NCBI RefSeq assembly: GCF_036237275.1
Contig: NZ_CP108352.1
Span: forward strand, 3,286,001 to 3,350,000
Source: Streptomyces sp. NBC_01353
GTDB taxonomy: Bacteria; Actinomycetota; Actinomycetes; Streptomycetales; Streptomycetaceae
Reading direction: 5' to 3'
DNA length: 64,000 nucleotides
Part shown: positions 1-9,896 of the stretch, piece by piece
How positions within the stretch are numbered: position 1 is the stretch's first letter
Layout of the letters: the number at the start of each line of letters is the position of its first letter
Program-made: the position numbers and the translations under genes
Notes under the pieces: model-generated
Database searches by the model: none
Told to the model about the DNA's origin: nothing
The model's input: the letters and a program-made list of their open reading frames with translations, nothing else

Positions 1-1
1 C

Positions 2-211
2 CTCCAGGCCGCCTACTTCATCGTCGGCGTCCGCGCCGCCGGCCTCGCCGCCGGCCCGATGACCGGCCTCGACTTCGCCGGAGTCCAGAAGGAGTTCCTG
101 GACGACGACCACACCCCGCTGATGGTCATCAACATCGGCAAGCCCGGCGAGGACGCCTGGTTCCCGCGCTCCCCGCGCCTGGCCTTCGACGAGGTCGTCA
201 CCACCGTCTGA
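2..211 (+). CDS. Nitroreductase-family protein, C-terminal part (malonic semialdehyde reductase-like)
   Basis: The window opens inside this gene, and only the last 69 codons are present. The visible part carries the nitroreductase tail: a helix with [14 protein letters not shown] followed by a beta strand [21 protein letters not shown]. This reads like the RutE/HadB subgroup of FMN-dependent nitroreductases, annotated as malonic semialdehyde or 3-hydroxypropionate reductases. The FMN-contacting N-terminal half is outside the window, so substrate cannot be judged. It ends 20 bases before a strong hairpin and converges on the next gene. Confidence 0.7.
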   Translation, partial: LQAAYFIVGVRAAGLAAGPMTGLDFAGVQKEFLDDDHTPLMVINIGKPGEDAWFPRSPRLAFDEVVTTV

Positions 212-230
212 TCCGTACGGCATACGGCAG

Positions 231-259
231 AACCCCCGGACTCCATGAGTCCGGGGGTT
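231..259. terminator. Bidirectional hairpin terminator
   Basis: A perfect 12-bp stem (231-242 with 248-259) and a 5-base loop lie between the convergent nitroreductase and DUF4245 genes. It has no long U run, as is usual in Streptomyces, and could serve both strands. Confidence 0.75.
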
Positions 260-294
260 CTCGCGTATCCGGGGGCCCTACCCGAGCGGCGCGC

Positions 295-828
295 CTACAC
301 CTTCTTCGACTGCAGCGCGCCCGCCATCTCGGCCAGCCGCTCGAAGGAGGCCGTCCCGGTCACCACCGTCGTGGCGCCGCCTTCCGTGCGGACCAGGGCG
401 TCGTACTTCGGCCCCTCCCAGCGCTGCCAGACCTGACCGGCGACCGTCTGGGTCTTCCCGGAGTTCTCGGCCTGCTGAGTGACGTCGGGGACGTACTGCT
501 TCGGCTCCTCCGTCGACTGGTGGATCGCCACGTACTGGGTGTCCGGGTCGAGGAAGCCCAGCTGCCAGGCGTCGTGCTGCTCGCGCTTGTACGAGACCAC
601 GGTCGCCTTCCAGTCCTCGCCGAGCCCCTCGGGGGCCAGCACCGGGTACGGCGCCGCCCGCTGTGCCGTCAGGAGCTCGACCCGGTAGTCCTTCGCCTGG
701 ACCGGGTTCGCATCCTCGTCGTGCGGGATGAAGAGATACATCACGCCCGCGGCGACCATGATCACGCCGAGGGACTGGAACATCCCGCGTACCGTCTGCC
801 TGCCTCGCATACCTGCCACGCCCCCCAT
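295..828 (-). CDS. DUF4245 family membrane-anchored protein
   Basis: 177 residues if started at 828. A second ATG at 810 (MRGRQTVRG) gives 171 residues and is equally plausible. One N-terminal membrane segment, about residues 17-34 ([19 protein letters not shown]), is followed by an extracytoplasmic domain with the DUF4245 features: YPVLAPEGL, then [15 protein letters not shown], then a [15 protein letters not shown] strand. Biochemical function is unknown. In actinobacteria this gene often neighbours glpX, which here starts 117 bases away on the other strand, so the two may share a promoter region. Confidence 0.8.
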   Translation of the reverse strand: MGGVAGMRGRQTVRGMFQSLGVIMVAAGVMYLFIPHDEDANPVQAKDYRVELLTAQRAAPYPVLAPEGLGEDWKATVVSYKREQHDAWQLGFLDPDTQYVAIHQSTEEPKQYVPDVTQQAENSGKTQTVAGQVWQRWEGPKYDALVRTEGGATTVVTGTASFERLAEMAGALQSKKV

Positions 829-945
829 GGTCGCATCATGGTGTTGTGCTCATACGTGGGCCCCTCTGCTCAATTTGTCGACGTACCGATAGAGTCGCAT
901 CACCCTCTTTATTCCGGCCGTCGCCGTACAGAAAGGTGCGCTCCG

Positions 946-1977
946 ATGACCGAGCATTCCCTGCCGTCCGAGCTCGAGGTCTCCCCCGAGGCCCCTGACC
1001 GCAACCTCGCCCTGGAGCTCGTCCGGGTGACCGAGGCCGCCGCCATGGCAGCCGGCCGCTGGGTCGGGCGCGGCGACAAGATCGGCGCGGACGGCGCCGC
1101 GGTCAATGCGATGCGAACGCTGATCTCGACCGTCTCGATGAACGGCGTCGTCGTCATCGGCGAGGGCGAGAAGGACGAAGCCCCCATGCTGTTCAACGGC
1201 GAGCGGGTCGGTGACGGGACCGGCGCCGAGGTGGACATCGCCGTCGACCCGATCGACGGCACCACGCTGAACGCCAAGGGCATGCCGAACGCGATCGCCG
1301 TCCTGGCCGCCGCCGACCGCGGCACCATGTTCGACCCGTCCGCGGTCTTCTACATGGACAAGCTGGTCACCGGCCCCGAGGCCGCCGACTTCGTCGACAT
1401 CAACGCCCCCGTCTCGGTCAACATCCGCCGCGTCGCCAAGGCCAAGAACATGGCCGCCGAGGACGTCACCGTCGTCATCCTGGACCGCCCCCGTCACGAG
1501 GGCATCGTCAAGGAGATCCGCGAGACCGGCGCCCGGATCAAGTTCATCTCGGACGGCGACGTCGCGGGCTCGGTCATGGCGGTGCGCGAGGGCACCGGCG
1601 TGGACCTGCTCCTCGGCGTCGGCGGTACGCCCGAGGGCATCATCTCGGCCTGCGCCATAAAGTGCCTCGGCGGCGTCATCCAGGGCAAGCTGTGGCCCAA
1701 GGACGAGGCCGAGCGTCAGAAGGCGATCGACGCGGGGCACGACCTGGACCGTGTGCTGTCCACGAACGACCTGGTCAGCGGCGAGAACGTGTTCTTCGTC
1801 GCCACCGGCATCACGGACGGCGAGCTGCTGCGCGGCGTCCGCTACCGCTCGGAGACCGCGACCACGTCGTCGCTGGTGATGCGGTCGAAGTCCGGCACGA
1901 TCCGGCAGATCGACTCCACGCACCGGCTGTCGAAGCTGCGCGCGTACAGCAAGATCGACTTCGACCGGGCGAAGTAG
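946..1977 (+). CDS. glpX: Class II fructose-1,6-bisphosphatase GlpX
   Basis: Hydrolyses fructose-1,6-bisphosphate to fructose-6-phosphate, a cytosolic gluconeogenic step. The 343-residue protein has the GlpX motifs: [14 protein letters not shown] at about 69-82 (metal-binding acidic loop) and DPIDGTT at 101-107, the lithium-sensitive phosphatase signature. The ATG at 946 is chosen because GAAAGGTG lies just upstream and the protein then has family length; the frame is open much further upstream, but that part does not resemble GlpX. Actinobacteria commonly rely on GlpX as their main FBPase. It is monocistronic and followed by a strong hairpin. Confidence 0.95.
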   Translation: MTEHSLPSELEVSPEAPDRNLALELVRVTEAAAMAAGRWVGRGDKIGADGAAVNAMRTLISTVSMNGVVVIGEGEKDEAPMLFNGERVGDGTGAEVDIAVDPIDGTTLNAKGMPNAIAVLAAADRGTMFDPSAVFYMDKLVTGPEAADFVDINAPVSVNIRRVAKAKNMAAEDVTVVILDRPRHEGIVKEIRETGARIKFISDGDVAGSVMAVREGTGVDLLLGVGGTPEGIISACAIKCLGGVIQGKLWPKDEAERQKAIDAGHDLDRVLSTNDLVSGENVFFVATGITDGELLRGVRYRSETATTSSLVMRSKSGTIRQIDSTHRLSKLRAYSKIDFDRAK

Positions 1978-2014
1978 CGAAGCAGCCGCCGGAGCAAGCG
2001 GCAGCGGTACGAAG

Positions 2015-2047
2015 AGGGGCGCCCCCATGTGCGGTGGGGGCGCCCCT
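2015..2047. terminator. Bidirectional hairpin terminator
   Basis: A perfect 12-bp GC stem (2015-2026 with 2036-2047) and a 9-base loop lie between glpX and the convergent WhiB-like gene. Confidence 0.75.
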
Positions 2048-2079
2048 TCCCGTACGGCCGGAGCCGGGACCCGGAGCCG

Positions 2080-2451
2080 TCAGCCCGCCGCGGCGATCCG
2101 GTCCGCTGCCGCCGCCTTCTGGAGCTCCACCTCGCGCCGCCGGCGCCGGGCGAGGACGACACGGCGCTCGGCCGCCGTCAGCCCGCCCCACACTCCGTAC
2201 GGCTCCGGCTGGAGCAGTGCGTGCTCCCGGCACTCGACCATCACGGGACAGCGGGCACAGACCTGCTTGGCGGCCTCCTCACGCGACAGTCTGGCGGCGG
2301 TCGGCTCCTTGGAGGGGGCGAAGAACAGCCCGGCTTCGTCCCGGCGGCACACCGCCTCCGTGTGCCAGGGGCCGGCCTCGTCCTCCCGCGCGGGGGCGCG
2401 CTGGGGCGGCACGGCGGCGACCTGGAGGGGCTGATGCGGCAGTTGCAGCAC
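2080..2451 (-). CDS. WhiB-like (Wbl) iron-sulfur transcription regulator
   Basis: 123 residues with the four-cysteine Wbl signature: one Cys in AVCRRDEAG (about 35), then CARCPVMVEC (about 66-75), giving C-Xn-C-X2-C-X5-C for a [4Fe-4S] cluster. The GVWGG turn follows at about 87-91, and then a basic DNA-binding tail AERRVVLARRRRREVEL. Wbl proteins act with the principal sigma factor HrdB/SigA. The GTG start at 2451 has AGGAG six bases upstream. Position next to glpX matches S. coelicolor SCO5046, which I recall as wblI; that name rests on synteny, not on sequence seen here. Confidence 0.9.
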   Translation of the reverse strand: MLQLPHQPLQVAAVPPQRAPAREDEAGPWHTEAVCRRDEAGLFFAPSKEPTAARLSREEAAKQVCARCPVMVECREHALLQPEPYGVWGGLTAAERRVVLARRRRREVELQKAAAADRIAAAG

Positions 2452-2624
2452 GGTCTACTCCTGACGACGGCTTCGCGAGCGAGAGACGATGCACCAGCCC
2501 TACCCGCTGTGCGCACGCCTATGCACTGCGTGCCGCCGAGTTCCGGAGTGCGGAACGACAGGAGCGAAATCCGGTCAGGTGCGCCCGCGGATCCGGTCAG
2601 CGGGCGAGGTGCTCACGGAGCGGG

Positions 2625-3323
2625 TCAGTGGCCGAGGTGCTTGCGGAGCCTGTCCTGGAGGTCGGTGATCCACTTGCCGCGCTTGGGCTTCGCCTCGACG
2701 TTGCCGAAGACCGAATAGCCGTTGATCACGACGACCGGGGCCTGCGGGTCGGCGGCCTCCAGGGTCACGACCTCGAAGTTGCCGAAGATCCCGGTTCCGT
2801 TGCCGCGCAGGCTGATGTTCTCCGGGACCCGCACCTCGACGTTGCCGAAGATCGACGTGGCGTTGATGGTGGTCAGCCGCTGGGCGAAGAGCGCCTCTGT
2901 CAGGTCGATCTCGATGTTGCCGAAGAGCGCGAAGGCGTTGGTCCTACGACCAACCCGCCAGCGGCCCTTGCGGGTGGTGCTGGAGAAGACGGCGACCATG
3001 TTGTCGGCGGGGCCCGAGTCGTCGTCGGGGCCGTACGCATAGGACTGCTCGGGCTCCCGTCGGACGCGGGAAGCGGCGGGGAGGTCACGGACGATCGGCT
3101 CGAGCTCACCGACGGTCTTGGCGCGGTAGACCGCGTCGATCCGCTCCGAGTGCTCCTCGGGGTCGAGCCGCCCCTCGGCCAGGGCGTCACGGAGGATGTC
3201 CGCGATCCGGTCCCGGTCGGCGTCCGAGGCACGCAGGGAGTCCCCCGGAGCGGCGGGAGCCGACGGAGCGGGAGCCGGCTCGGCAGGAGCGACCGGCTTC
3301 TGGGGCTGCTTTTCGAGGTCCAC
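2625..3323 (-). CDS. DUF1707 domain protein with LiaF-like C-terminal domain
   Basis: 232 residues. A Pro/Ala-rich N-terminus (1-28) leads into a DUF1707 domain (about 30-82), recognisable by LRASDADRDRIADILRDALAEGRLDPEEHSER split over two helices. The C-terminal half (about 110-225) is a beta-rich LiaF-like domain with four repeated phrases ending FGN (ALFGNIEI, SIFGNVEV, GIFGNFEV, SVFGNVEA). There are no membrane segments, so it is likely cytosolic or peripheral. LiaF-like domains are associated with cell-envelope stress sensing in Gram-positives; the specific role here is unknown. GTG start. Confidence 0.85.
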   Translation of the reverse strand: MDLEKQPQKPVAPAEPAPAPSAPAAPGDSLRASDADRDRIADILRDALAEGRLDPEEHSERIDAVYRAKTVGELEPIVRDLPAASRVRREPEQSYAYGPDDDSGPADNMVAVFSSTTRKGRWRVGRRTNAFALFGNIEIDLTEALFAQRLTTINATSIFGNVEVRVPENISLRGNGTGIFGNFEVVTLEAADPQAPVVVINGYSVFGNVEAKPKRGKWITDLQDRLRKHLGH

Positions 3324-3386
3324 GACGCCAGCGTAGCGAAACGCGATAGATCGCGACTAGTGGGCACGACCGGGAGTCGCCACTCC

Positions 3387-3421
3387 TGGACACGTGTCCA
3401 TGTATCCTGGACACATGTCCA
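3387..3421. promoter_or_regulatory. Two tandem 14-bp palindromic operators for the adjacent TetR gene
   Basis: TGGACACGTGTCCA at 3387-3400 is a perfect palindrome. TGGACACATGTCCA at 3408-3421 is the same site with only the two centre bases mismatched. They are 21 bases apart start to start, two helical turns, so repressor dimers would sit on the same face. The second copy contains the ATG of the downstream DUF1304 gene. The TetR gene is the second gene of that operon, so autoregulation is the natural inference. Confidence 0.7.
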
Positions 3422-3780
3422 GCATCCTTGCGAACATCGCCGTCGGCCTGGTCGCCGCCCTGCACGCCTACATCCTGGTCCTGGAGATGTTCCTCTGGGA
3501 GCGCCGTCCCGGCCGCGAACTGTCCGGTTTCGACGCCACCATGGCCCGCGCGACCGCGCCCCTCGCCGCCAACCAGGGCCTGTACAACGGCTTCCTCTCC
3601 GCCGGTCTGGTGTGGGGTCTGATCGCCGACGACCCCACCGGGTACCGGGTCCAGATCTTCTTCCTCTCCTGCGTCGTGATCGCCGGCGTGTACGGAGGCC
3701 TCACCGCCAACCGTCGGATCCTGCTCGCCCAGGCCCTGCCCGGGGCCCTCGCCCTGGCCGCCGTACTGTGGGCGGGGTGA
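3415..3780 (+). CDS. DUF1304 family small integral membrane protein
   Basis: 121 residues with four hydrophobic segments (about 3-24, 45-65, 73-90, 97-118) and the DUF1304 core HAYILVLEMFLWERR near the N-terminus and NQGLYNGFLSAGLVWG in the middle. Function of the family is unknown. The ATG at 3415 falls inside a palindromic operator and has no obvious ribosome-binding site, which suggests a leaderless or very short-leader transcript; an in-frame GTG at 3394 is an alternative. It overlaps the following TetR gene by 4 bases (GTGA), so the two are translationally coupled. Confidence 0.8.
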   Translation: MSSILANIAVGLVAALHAYILVLEMFLWERRPGRELSGFDATMARATAPLAANQGLYNGFLSAGLVWGLIADDPTGYRVQIFFLSCVVIAGVYGGLTANRRILLAQALPGALALAAVLWAG

Positions 3781-4343
3781 CCAGCCCGACCACCGACCCC
3801 CGCGCCGCCCGGACCCGCGCCAAGCTGCGCGCCGCCCTCCTGGAGGAGTGCGCCGAACGCCCCCTCGACGAGGTCGGCGTCGCCTCGCTGGTCCGCCGGG
3901 CCGGGATCGGCCGGGCCACGTTCTACCTGCACTACACCGACCTCCAGGCCCTCGCCGTCGACGCCTGCGCCGATGTCGTACGGGAAGCGGTCGACGCCCT
4001 GCACGCCTGGCGCGGCACGCCCGCCCCGGACGCCCCGCCGGCCGCCCTGCCCGCCTTCTTCGCCGAGGTCGCCCCGTACGCCCCGCTCTACCGGAGCCTG
4101 CTGCGCCCCGGGGGCGGCGGCCCGCTCGGCGAACTGCTCCACCAGGAGCTCCGCGCCCACAGCCGCCGCGAGCGCGAACTGGCCGGGGCGCCCGAGCCCG
4201 ATCTCGTGGCATCGGCGGTGGCGGCGACCTTCGCCGGCCTGCTGGCGGACTGGCTGCACGGCCTGATCGAAGCGACGCCGGAGGAGATCGCGGCCCGCAC
4301 CTGGCGCCTGCTGATCGCCCTGCACCGGACGCCACTGGGGTGA
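3777..4343 (+). CDS. TetR/AcrR family transcriptional repressor
   Basis: 188 residues. The N-terminal helix-turn-helix (about 10-55) contains VGVASLVRRAGIGRATFYLHYTD, typical of TetR: a recognition helix followed by the TFYxHF-like turn. The C-terminal ligand domain is all-helical with no recognised ligand. The GTG at 3777 overlaps the DUF1304 stop codon. Two matching palindromes lie at the start of the operon, so it probably represses itself and the membrane protein, releasing on binding a small molecule that the DUF1304 protein may handle. The ligand is unknown. Confidence 0.88.
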   Translation: MTSPTTDPRAARTRAKLRAALLEECAERPLDEVGVASLVRRAGIGRATFYLHYTDLQALAVDACADVVREAVDALHAWRGTPAPDAPPAALPAFFAEVAPYAPLYRSLLRPGGGGPLGELLHQELRAHSRRERELAGAPEPDLVASAVAATFAGLLADWLHGLIEATPEEIAARTWRLLIALHRTPLG

Positions 4344-4505
4344 AGGGCGGGCGTACCGCTCGCCCGCGTGCTCCACATCGGCAGGGTCCGGGTTCCAAGT
4401 GAGCCTTACCTCACAGGATCGGGCGCCCGGCCGCGCTCTACGCTGGAAGGCGCGCCGCCAATGGAGGTGGCGCTGCTGTCTGCCGAGTGAGGAATGGCTG
4501 CCGTC

Positions 4506-6173
<1,668 letters not shown>

Positions 6174-6219
6174 GGGGATCCGGGGGCCGGTTCGGGCCCC
6201 TGACATCCGGAGGCTTCTG

Positions 6220-6247
6220 CGGGTGGGCCGTCGTGGCGGCCCACCCG
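6220..6247. terminator. Bidirectional hairpin terminator
   Basis: An 11-bp perfect stem (6220-6230 with 6237-6247) and 6-base loop lie between the class I fumarase and the convergent HxlR gene. Confidence 0.7.
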
Positions 6248-6263
6248 TTGCCTTCCGGGAGGC

Positions 6264-6635
6264 TCACACTGCCGACCGGCCCTCGTGGGTGCCGTCGGCT
6301 TCCTGCGCGGCCATGACCTCGTCGCCGTGTTCGAAGGACCATGCTCCGATGGCGTCGATGGGCCCCAACAGGGTCCGTCCCAGTGGGGTGAGTCGGTACT
6401 CGACTCGTGGTGGCGCTCCGGGGTGCGCCTGTCGTGCCACCAGGCCGTTGAACTGGAGGCGTCGCAGCGTCTCCGTCAGGACCTTCGAGCTGATGCCCCC
6501 GATCAGTTCCCGCAGTTCGACCGGGCGCCTGGGGCCGTCTTTCAGCGCCCAGAGCACCACGGCGTTCCACGTGTTGGACAACAGGTCGAACGCGAGGCGA
6601 GCCCGGCAGTCGGCGAGGAAGGCGTTGGTCGTCAC
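6264..6635 (-). CDS. HxlR family transcriptional regulator
   Basis: About 123 residues from the GTG at 6635; the frame stays open to 6752, so the start is uncertain. A winged helix of HxlR type is visible: LLSNTWNAVVLWALKDGPRRPVELRE, then GGISSKVLTETLRRLQFNGL and the wing with PPRVEYRLTPLGRTLLGPI. HxlR proteins often control a divergently encoded oxidoreductase, sensing electrophiles or oxidants through cysteines. Here the divergent neighbour is an NADP-binding reductase starting 71 bases away, so that gene is the likely target. One cysteine lies near the N-terminus (FLADCRAR). Confidence 0.85.
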   Translation of the reverse strand: MTTNAFLADCRARLAFDLLSNTWNAVVLWALKDGPRRPVELRELIGGISSKVLTETLRRLQFNGLVARQAHPGAPPRVEYRLTPLGRTLLGPIDAIGAWSFEHGDEVMAAQEADGTHEGRSAV

Positions 6636-6706
6636 GTACCAAATGGTGCCCGACACGCCACCTAGCGTCTTCCTGAATGTTCGAAGCAGCGACGGAAGGC
6701 AATCGC

Positions 6707-7360
6707 ATGATGAGAATCGGTGTGCTGGGAACGGGCAACATGGCCGACGCACTCGCCTCCTCCTGGGTGCGGGCCGGGCACGAAGTGGTCATCGGTGGGC
6801 GGAACGCAGCCAAGGCGGAGCAGCTCGCTGCGCGCATCGGGGGCGGCGCCAAGGCTGCGAGCCTCCGCGCGGCGGCCGAGTTCGGTCAGGTGGTACTGGC
6901 CGCCCTGCCCTACGGCGCAGGGACGGACGTGGCACGGGAGCTGCGAACCGCCCTGGACGGCAAAGTGCTGGTCGACTGCTCCAATCCCAGCGGACCAGGC
7001 TTCCGCCTCCTGACAGAAGGAGGCCCCTCCGCCGCACAGCAGCTGGCCGCAGCGGCACCGGGAGCCCACGTCGTCAAGGCGTTCAACCTCTGCCACGAGG
7101 ACGTCTGGCGCATGAGGCCGCCCGTCTTCGAGGGCCGCCCCCTGGCCGTCCCGGTCTGCGGGGACGACAAGGACGCCCTCACGCTCGCATCCGAACTGGT
7201 ACGGGATGTGGGCTGCGACCCCATGGCCGCCGGCGGCCTCGAACGAGCAGGACTCCTGGAGGCGACAGCCGCCCTCTTCATCGCCCTGTGGGTGGGCGAA
7301 GGAGCGGACGCCCAGGCAATCGCACCCCCACTGGCCTACGCCTCAGGCCCACGTAGGTAA
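6707..7360 (+). CDS. NADP-binding reductase (F420H2:NADP oxidoreductase-like Rossmann protein)
   Basis: 217 residues. The N-terminus is a dinucleotide-binding Rossmann fold (MMRIGVLGTGNMADALASSW) followed by VVIGGRNAAKAEQLA, where the Arg after the second strand fits NADP preference. The family includes archaeal F420-dependent NADP reductases and small NAD(P)-binding proteins of unknown substrate. KAFNLCHEDVWRM and the C-terminal LFIALWVGEG segment fit this group. The ATG at 6707 follows GAAGG. It is divergent from an HxlR regulator, a typical electrophile- or redox-responsive arrangement. The exact substrate is not visible. Confidence 0.75.
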   Translation: MMRIGVLGTGNMADALASSWVRAGHEVVIGGRNAAKAEQLAARIGGGAKAASLRAAAEFGQVVLAALPYGAGTDVARELRTALDGKVLVDCSNPSGPGFRLLTEGGPSAAQQLAAAAPGAHVVKAFNLCHEDVWRMRPPVFEGRPLAVPVCGDDKDALTLASELVRDVGCDPMAAGGLERAGLLEATAALFIALWVGEGADAQAIAPPLAYASGPRR

Positions 7361-7487
7361 CTACACCCTGCTGTCGGTGACTCCCCGGATCGGGGCCCCT
7401 TGGGCCCGGCTGAACGAGGCCGCCTGCCCGCGTGGCCACCCCCGGGGCAACGCGTAGGCCGGATCACGCTTCGGAGATCATGTCCGC

Positions 7488-8162
7488 ATGTCAGTGAAGA
7501 CTCCCCGAGACGAACAGGCTGGACGGACACGCGTGAGACATCCGATACGGGTACGGACCCTGGTCCCCGCGCTCGCCGCGCTCGCGGCCGCCGGGCTGCT
7601 GACCGGCTGCCTGGGTACCGAGCCGGCGCCCGACAAGCCGGCCGGCACGACGGCCGCCAAGCCCGGGGCGAAAGGTGCCGCATCCCTCGGGGCCCCCGGC
7701 ACCGCGTGCGCGCTGCCCGTGTCCTTCGAACTCGCCGAGAACTGGAAGCCCAAGGCCGTCACCGTCTCCGCCGACGACGAGATCGCCGCCGCCCTCGGCA
7801 AGCAGGGTCCCGCCACCATGGTCTGCGAGATCGACGCGAAGTCGGCCGGCAACATCGGCTTCCTGCGCGTCTGGAGCGCCGGTAAGGGCCCCGCCAAGGC
7901 GGCGCTCGAAGGGTTCGTGAAGGCCGAGAAGAACGCCTCCAAGGTCGTCTACAACGAGATCGCGGCCGGTGGGACGCCCGCCACCGAGGTGACGTACACG
8001 GTCTACAACAAGATCATGGAGGAGTCCAAGGAGGAGCGCGCCTTCGCCCTCTCCACCCCCAAGGGCACCGTGATCATCCACCTGGGCGGACTCGACACCC
8101 AGGAGCACCGGGAGATGCTTCCCGCGTACGAGCTGGCCCGCTCGAGCGTCAAGGCGCTCTGA
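7488..8162 (+). CDS. Putative lipoprotein of unknown function
   Basis: 224 residues. A basic N-terminus and hydrophobic stretch (about 23-38) end in the lipobox LLTGC, so it should be exported and lipid-anchored outside the membrane. The mature part begins with a low-complexity Pro/Ala/Lys linker, then a domain with two cysteines (GTACALPVSF and MVCEIDAKS) and many Lys/Glu. It resembles the alternating-strand lipoproteins common in Streptomyces, but I recognise no named family. It stands alone, with a strong hairpin after it. Confidence 0.75.
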   Translation: MSVKTPRDEQAGRTRVRHPIRVRTLVPALAALAAAGLLTGCLGTEPAPDKPAGTTAAKPGAKGAASLGAPGTACALPVSFELAENWKPKAVTVSADDEIAAALGKQGPATMVCEIDAKSAGNIGFLRVWSAGKGPAKAALEGFVKAEKNASKVVYNEIAAGGTPATEVTYTVYNKIMEESKEERAFALSTPKGTVIIHLGGLDTQEHREMLPAYELARSSVKAL

Positions 8163-8203
8163 GAGCCACTCCGCTCAGGGCTCGGGGCCCAAACCCCACA
8201 GCC

Positions 8204-8239
8204 ATGGCCCCCGCCCCGCACCAGGCAGGCGGGGGCCAT
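8204..8239. terminator. Bidirectional hairpin terminator
   Basis: A perfect 12-bp stem (8204-8215 with 8228-8239) with a 12-base loop lies between the lipoprotein gene and the convergent SGNH hydrolase gene. Confidence 0.7.
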
Positions 8240-8258
8240 CACCGCGACCCGAAGGTCC

Positions 8259-9791
8259 CTACACGAACCGCTGCCCCGCCGACCCGTCGCAGCTCTGCAG
8301 CCGGATCGGCTGGCGCGCCGCCGACTGCGTCAGGCACAGGCCCGTCGCCGCCGCCGGCCTGATCGTCGCCCCGTCGCGTACGAACTTCTGGTTCGCCGTG
8401 CCCGAGCAGTTCCAGACGAGCATCCCCGTACCCGCCTGGTACTTGGCCGCCGGCACGTCCAGGCACCGGTCCTGGGTCAGCTCCGTGTGGACGGTCTGGC
8501 GTGCGGGGTCGTACCACCAGCCCTGATTGCGGCCGCCGTGGCAGTCCCAGCCGAGCACGGCGGTGCCGTTCTTCGACGTGGCCGCGTCGACGTCCACGCA
8601 GTTCCCCGTGGCCTGGTTCTTCAGCGGCTTGTAGGCGTCGTCCCAGGCGTACGGGACGAGGGTCGGGGTCCCCGAGGAGTTCACGTCCGCACAACCGGCC
8701 TCACGCAGACCCGAGTTGTAGATCTGCGTCAGGCAGGACGCGAAGGCCGCGTGGCCGCGCGCGTTGGGGTGGAAGGACTGCCGGACGGAGTTCTCGTCCG
8801 GGGGTCCGGGCTTGGAGAGGTCGATGTACAGGCCCCGGGCCCAGGGGTCCTCCATGCAGACCTCGTGGCCGTGGAAGAGCCGCGAGTTGTCGAGGTAGGT
8901 CGCCCCGGTACTGGCCGCCGCCCTGCGCATCCCGCGCTCGAAGGCGGGCACGGCGGTGTTGCGGCCCCAGACGGTGTCGGAGTCGTAGCCGAGGCCGCCG
9001 CAGGCGAGCTTGCCGGGGAAGTTCGGGTTGTCGTGGAAGTCCGGGCCGATGGGGCTCGGGTAGCCCATGACGACGAGCTTGTAGTCGCCGTCGGCGTATC
9101 CGGCGTCACGCATCACGGTCTTCAGGTCGCGTACGGTCTGCTCGACCTTGGGGACGAGTCCGTCGACGCGGGCCTGCCAGCCGGGGGCGTACTTGGGCTC
9201 GCAGGCGCCCTGCAGGGTCAGGTACCGCGTGACGCAGTCCGTCATCACCGGGCCGAACTGCAGGTCGTCGTTGGCGCCCGCCACCAGCAGCACCATCTTG
9301 ATACGGGTGTTGCGGGCCTTGATGGCGAGGTTGTCGCTCTGGACGAGTTCGTCGGCGTACTGCTTCGATCCGCCGATCCTGATGTTGCCGCTGTAGGCGC
9401 CGGAGCAGGACACGTTGAACGTGAGGTCCGCGGGGATTCCGGTGCGGTGGACGGCGGCGTCGGGTGAGCGGTGGCACCAGTTGGTCGGCCCGTTGGTCGG
9501 CGGCTCGTAGGTGCCGACGCCCTCGCCGGAGATCTCGCTGTCGCCGAGCGAGATCAGGCCGGACTTGCGCTGGGCGAGCGGTCGTTCCTCGGGGCTGCCG
9601 TAGATCTTGGTGGCCTCGGCCGCGCGGATGGCCTCCAGCTCGGGCGAGAGGGGTACGGACGCCGCCGTACGGGTGCCCGTTCCGGTGTCGGCCGCGCCGG
9701 CGGGGGCTGCGGCTGCCATGGTGCCGAGGGCCGCGGCGGCCGCGGCCGTGGCCGCGATCGTCCAGCGGAGTCTGTACCTGGTGCGCCTCAT
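8259..9791 (-). CDS. Secreted SGNH/GDSL hydrolase with C-terminal ricin B-type lectin domain
   Basis: 510 residues. A twin-Arg-free signal peptide (1-34, ending AGAAD) is followed by an SGNH esterase domain. Ser85 is in [11 protein letters not shown] (block I), Asn is in VAGANDDL (block III), and His is in SFHPNARGH (block V). Six or more cysteines suggest disulfides. From about 375 a carbohydrate-binding beta-trefoil follows, with QGWWY, NQKFV and GQRFV in place of the QxW repeats and paired Cys loops. It is probably an extracellular esterase acting on decorated polysaccharide. AGGAGG precedes the ATG. It is divergent from fumC, 105 bases away. Confidence 0.9.
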   Translation of the reverse strand: MRRTRYRLRWTIAATAAAAAALGTMAAAAPAGAADTGTGTRTAASVPLSPELEAIRAAEATKIYGSPEERPLAQRKSGLISLGDSEISGEGVGTYEPPTNGPTNWCHRSPDAAVHRTGIPADLTFNVSCSGAYSGNIRIGGSKQYADELVQSDNLAIKARNTRIKMVLLVAGANDDLQFGPVMTDCVTRYLTLQGACEPKYAPGWQARVDGLVPKVEQTVRDLKTVMRDAGYADGDYKLVVMGYPSPIGPDFHDNPNFPGKLACGGLGYDSDTVWGRNTAVPAFERGMRRAAASTGATYLDNSRLFHGHEVCMEDPWARGLYIDLSKPGPPDENSVRQSFHPNARGHAAFASCLTQIYNSGLREAGCADVNSSGTPTLVPYAWDDAYKPLKNQATGNCVDVDAATSKNGTAVLGWDCHGGRNQGWWYDPARQTVHTELTQDRCLDVPAAKYQAGTGMLVWNCSGTANQKFVRDGATIRPAAATGLCLTQSAARQPIRLQSCDGSAGQRFV

Positions 9792-9896
9792 TGCGCCTCC
9801 TGGAAGTGGGGTTACCCACGGTTTTTACTGGCCGGTACGCGCAATGGGAATAGCCGGAACAAGACAAGTGCTCAACTTTGCATGGAGGTTGACGAC

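Noticed and set aside
1662-3776. A long open frame (over 700 codons) across glpX, the Wbl and DUF1707 genes
   Set aside because: It is an off-frame product of high GC. It antisenses or overlaps clear genes and has no recognisable domain; only its 3' end, from 3777, is the real TetR gene.
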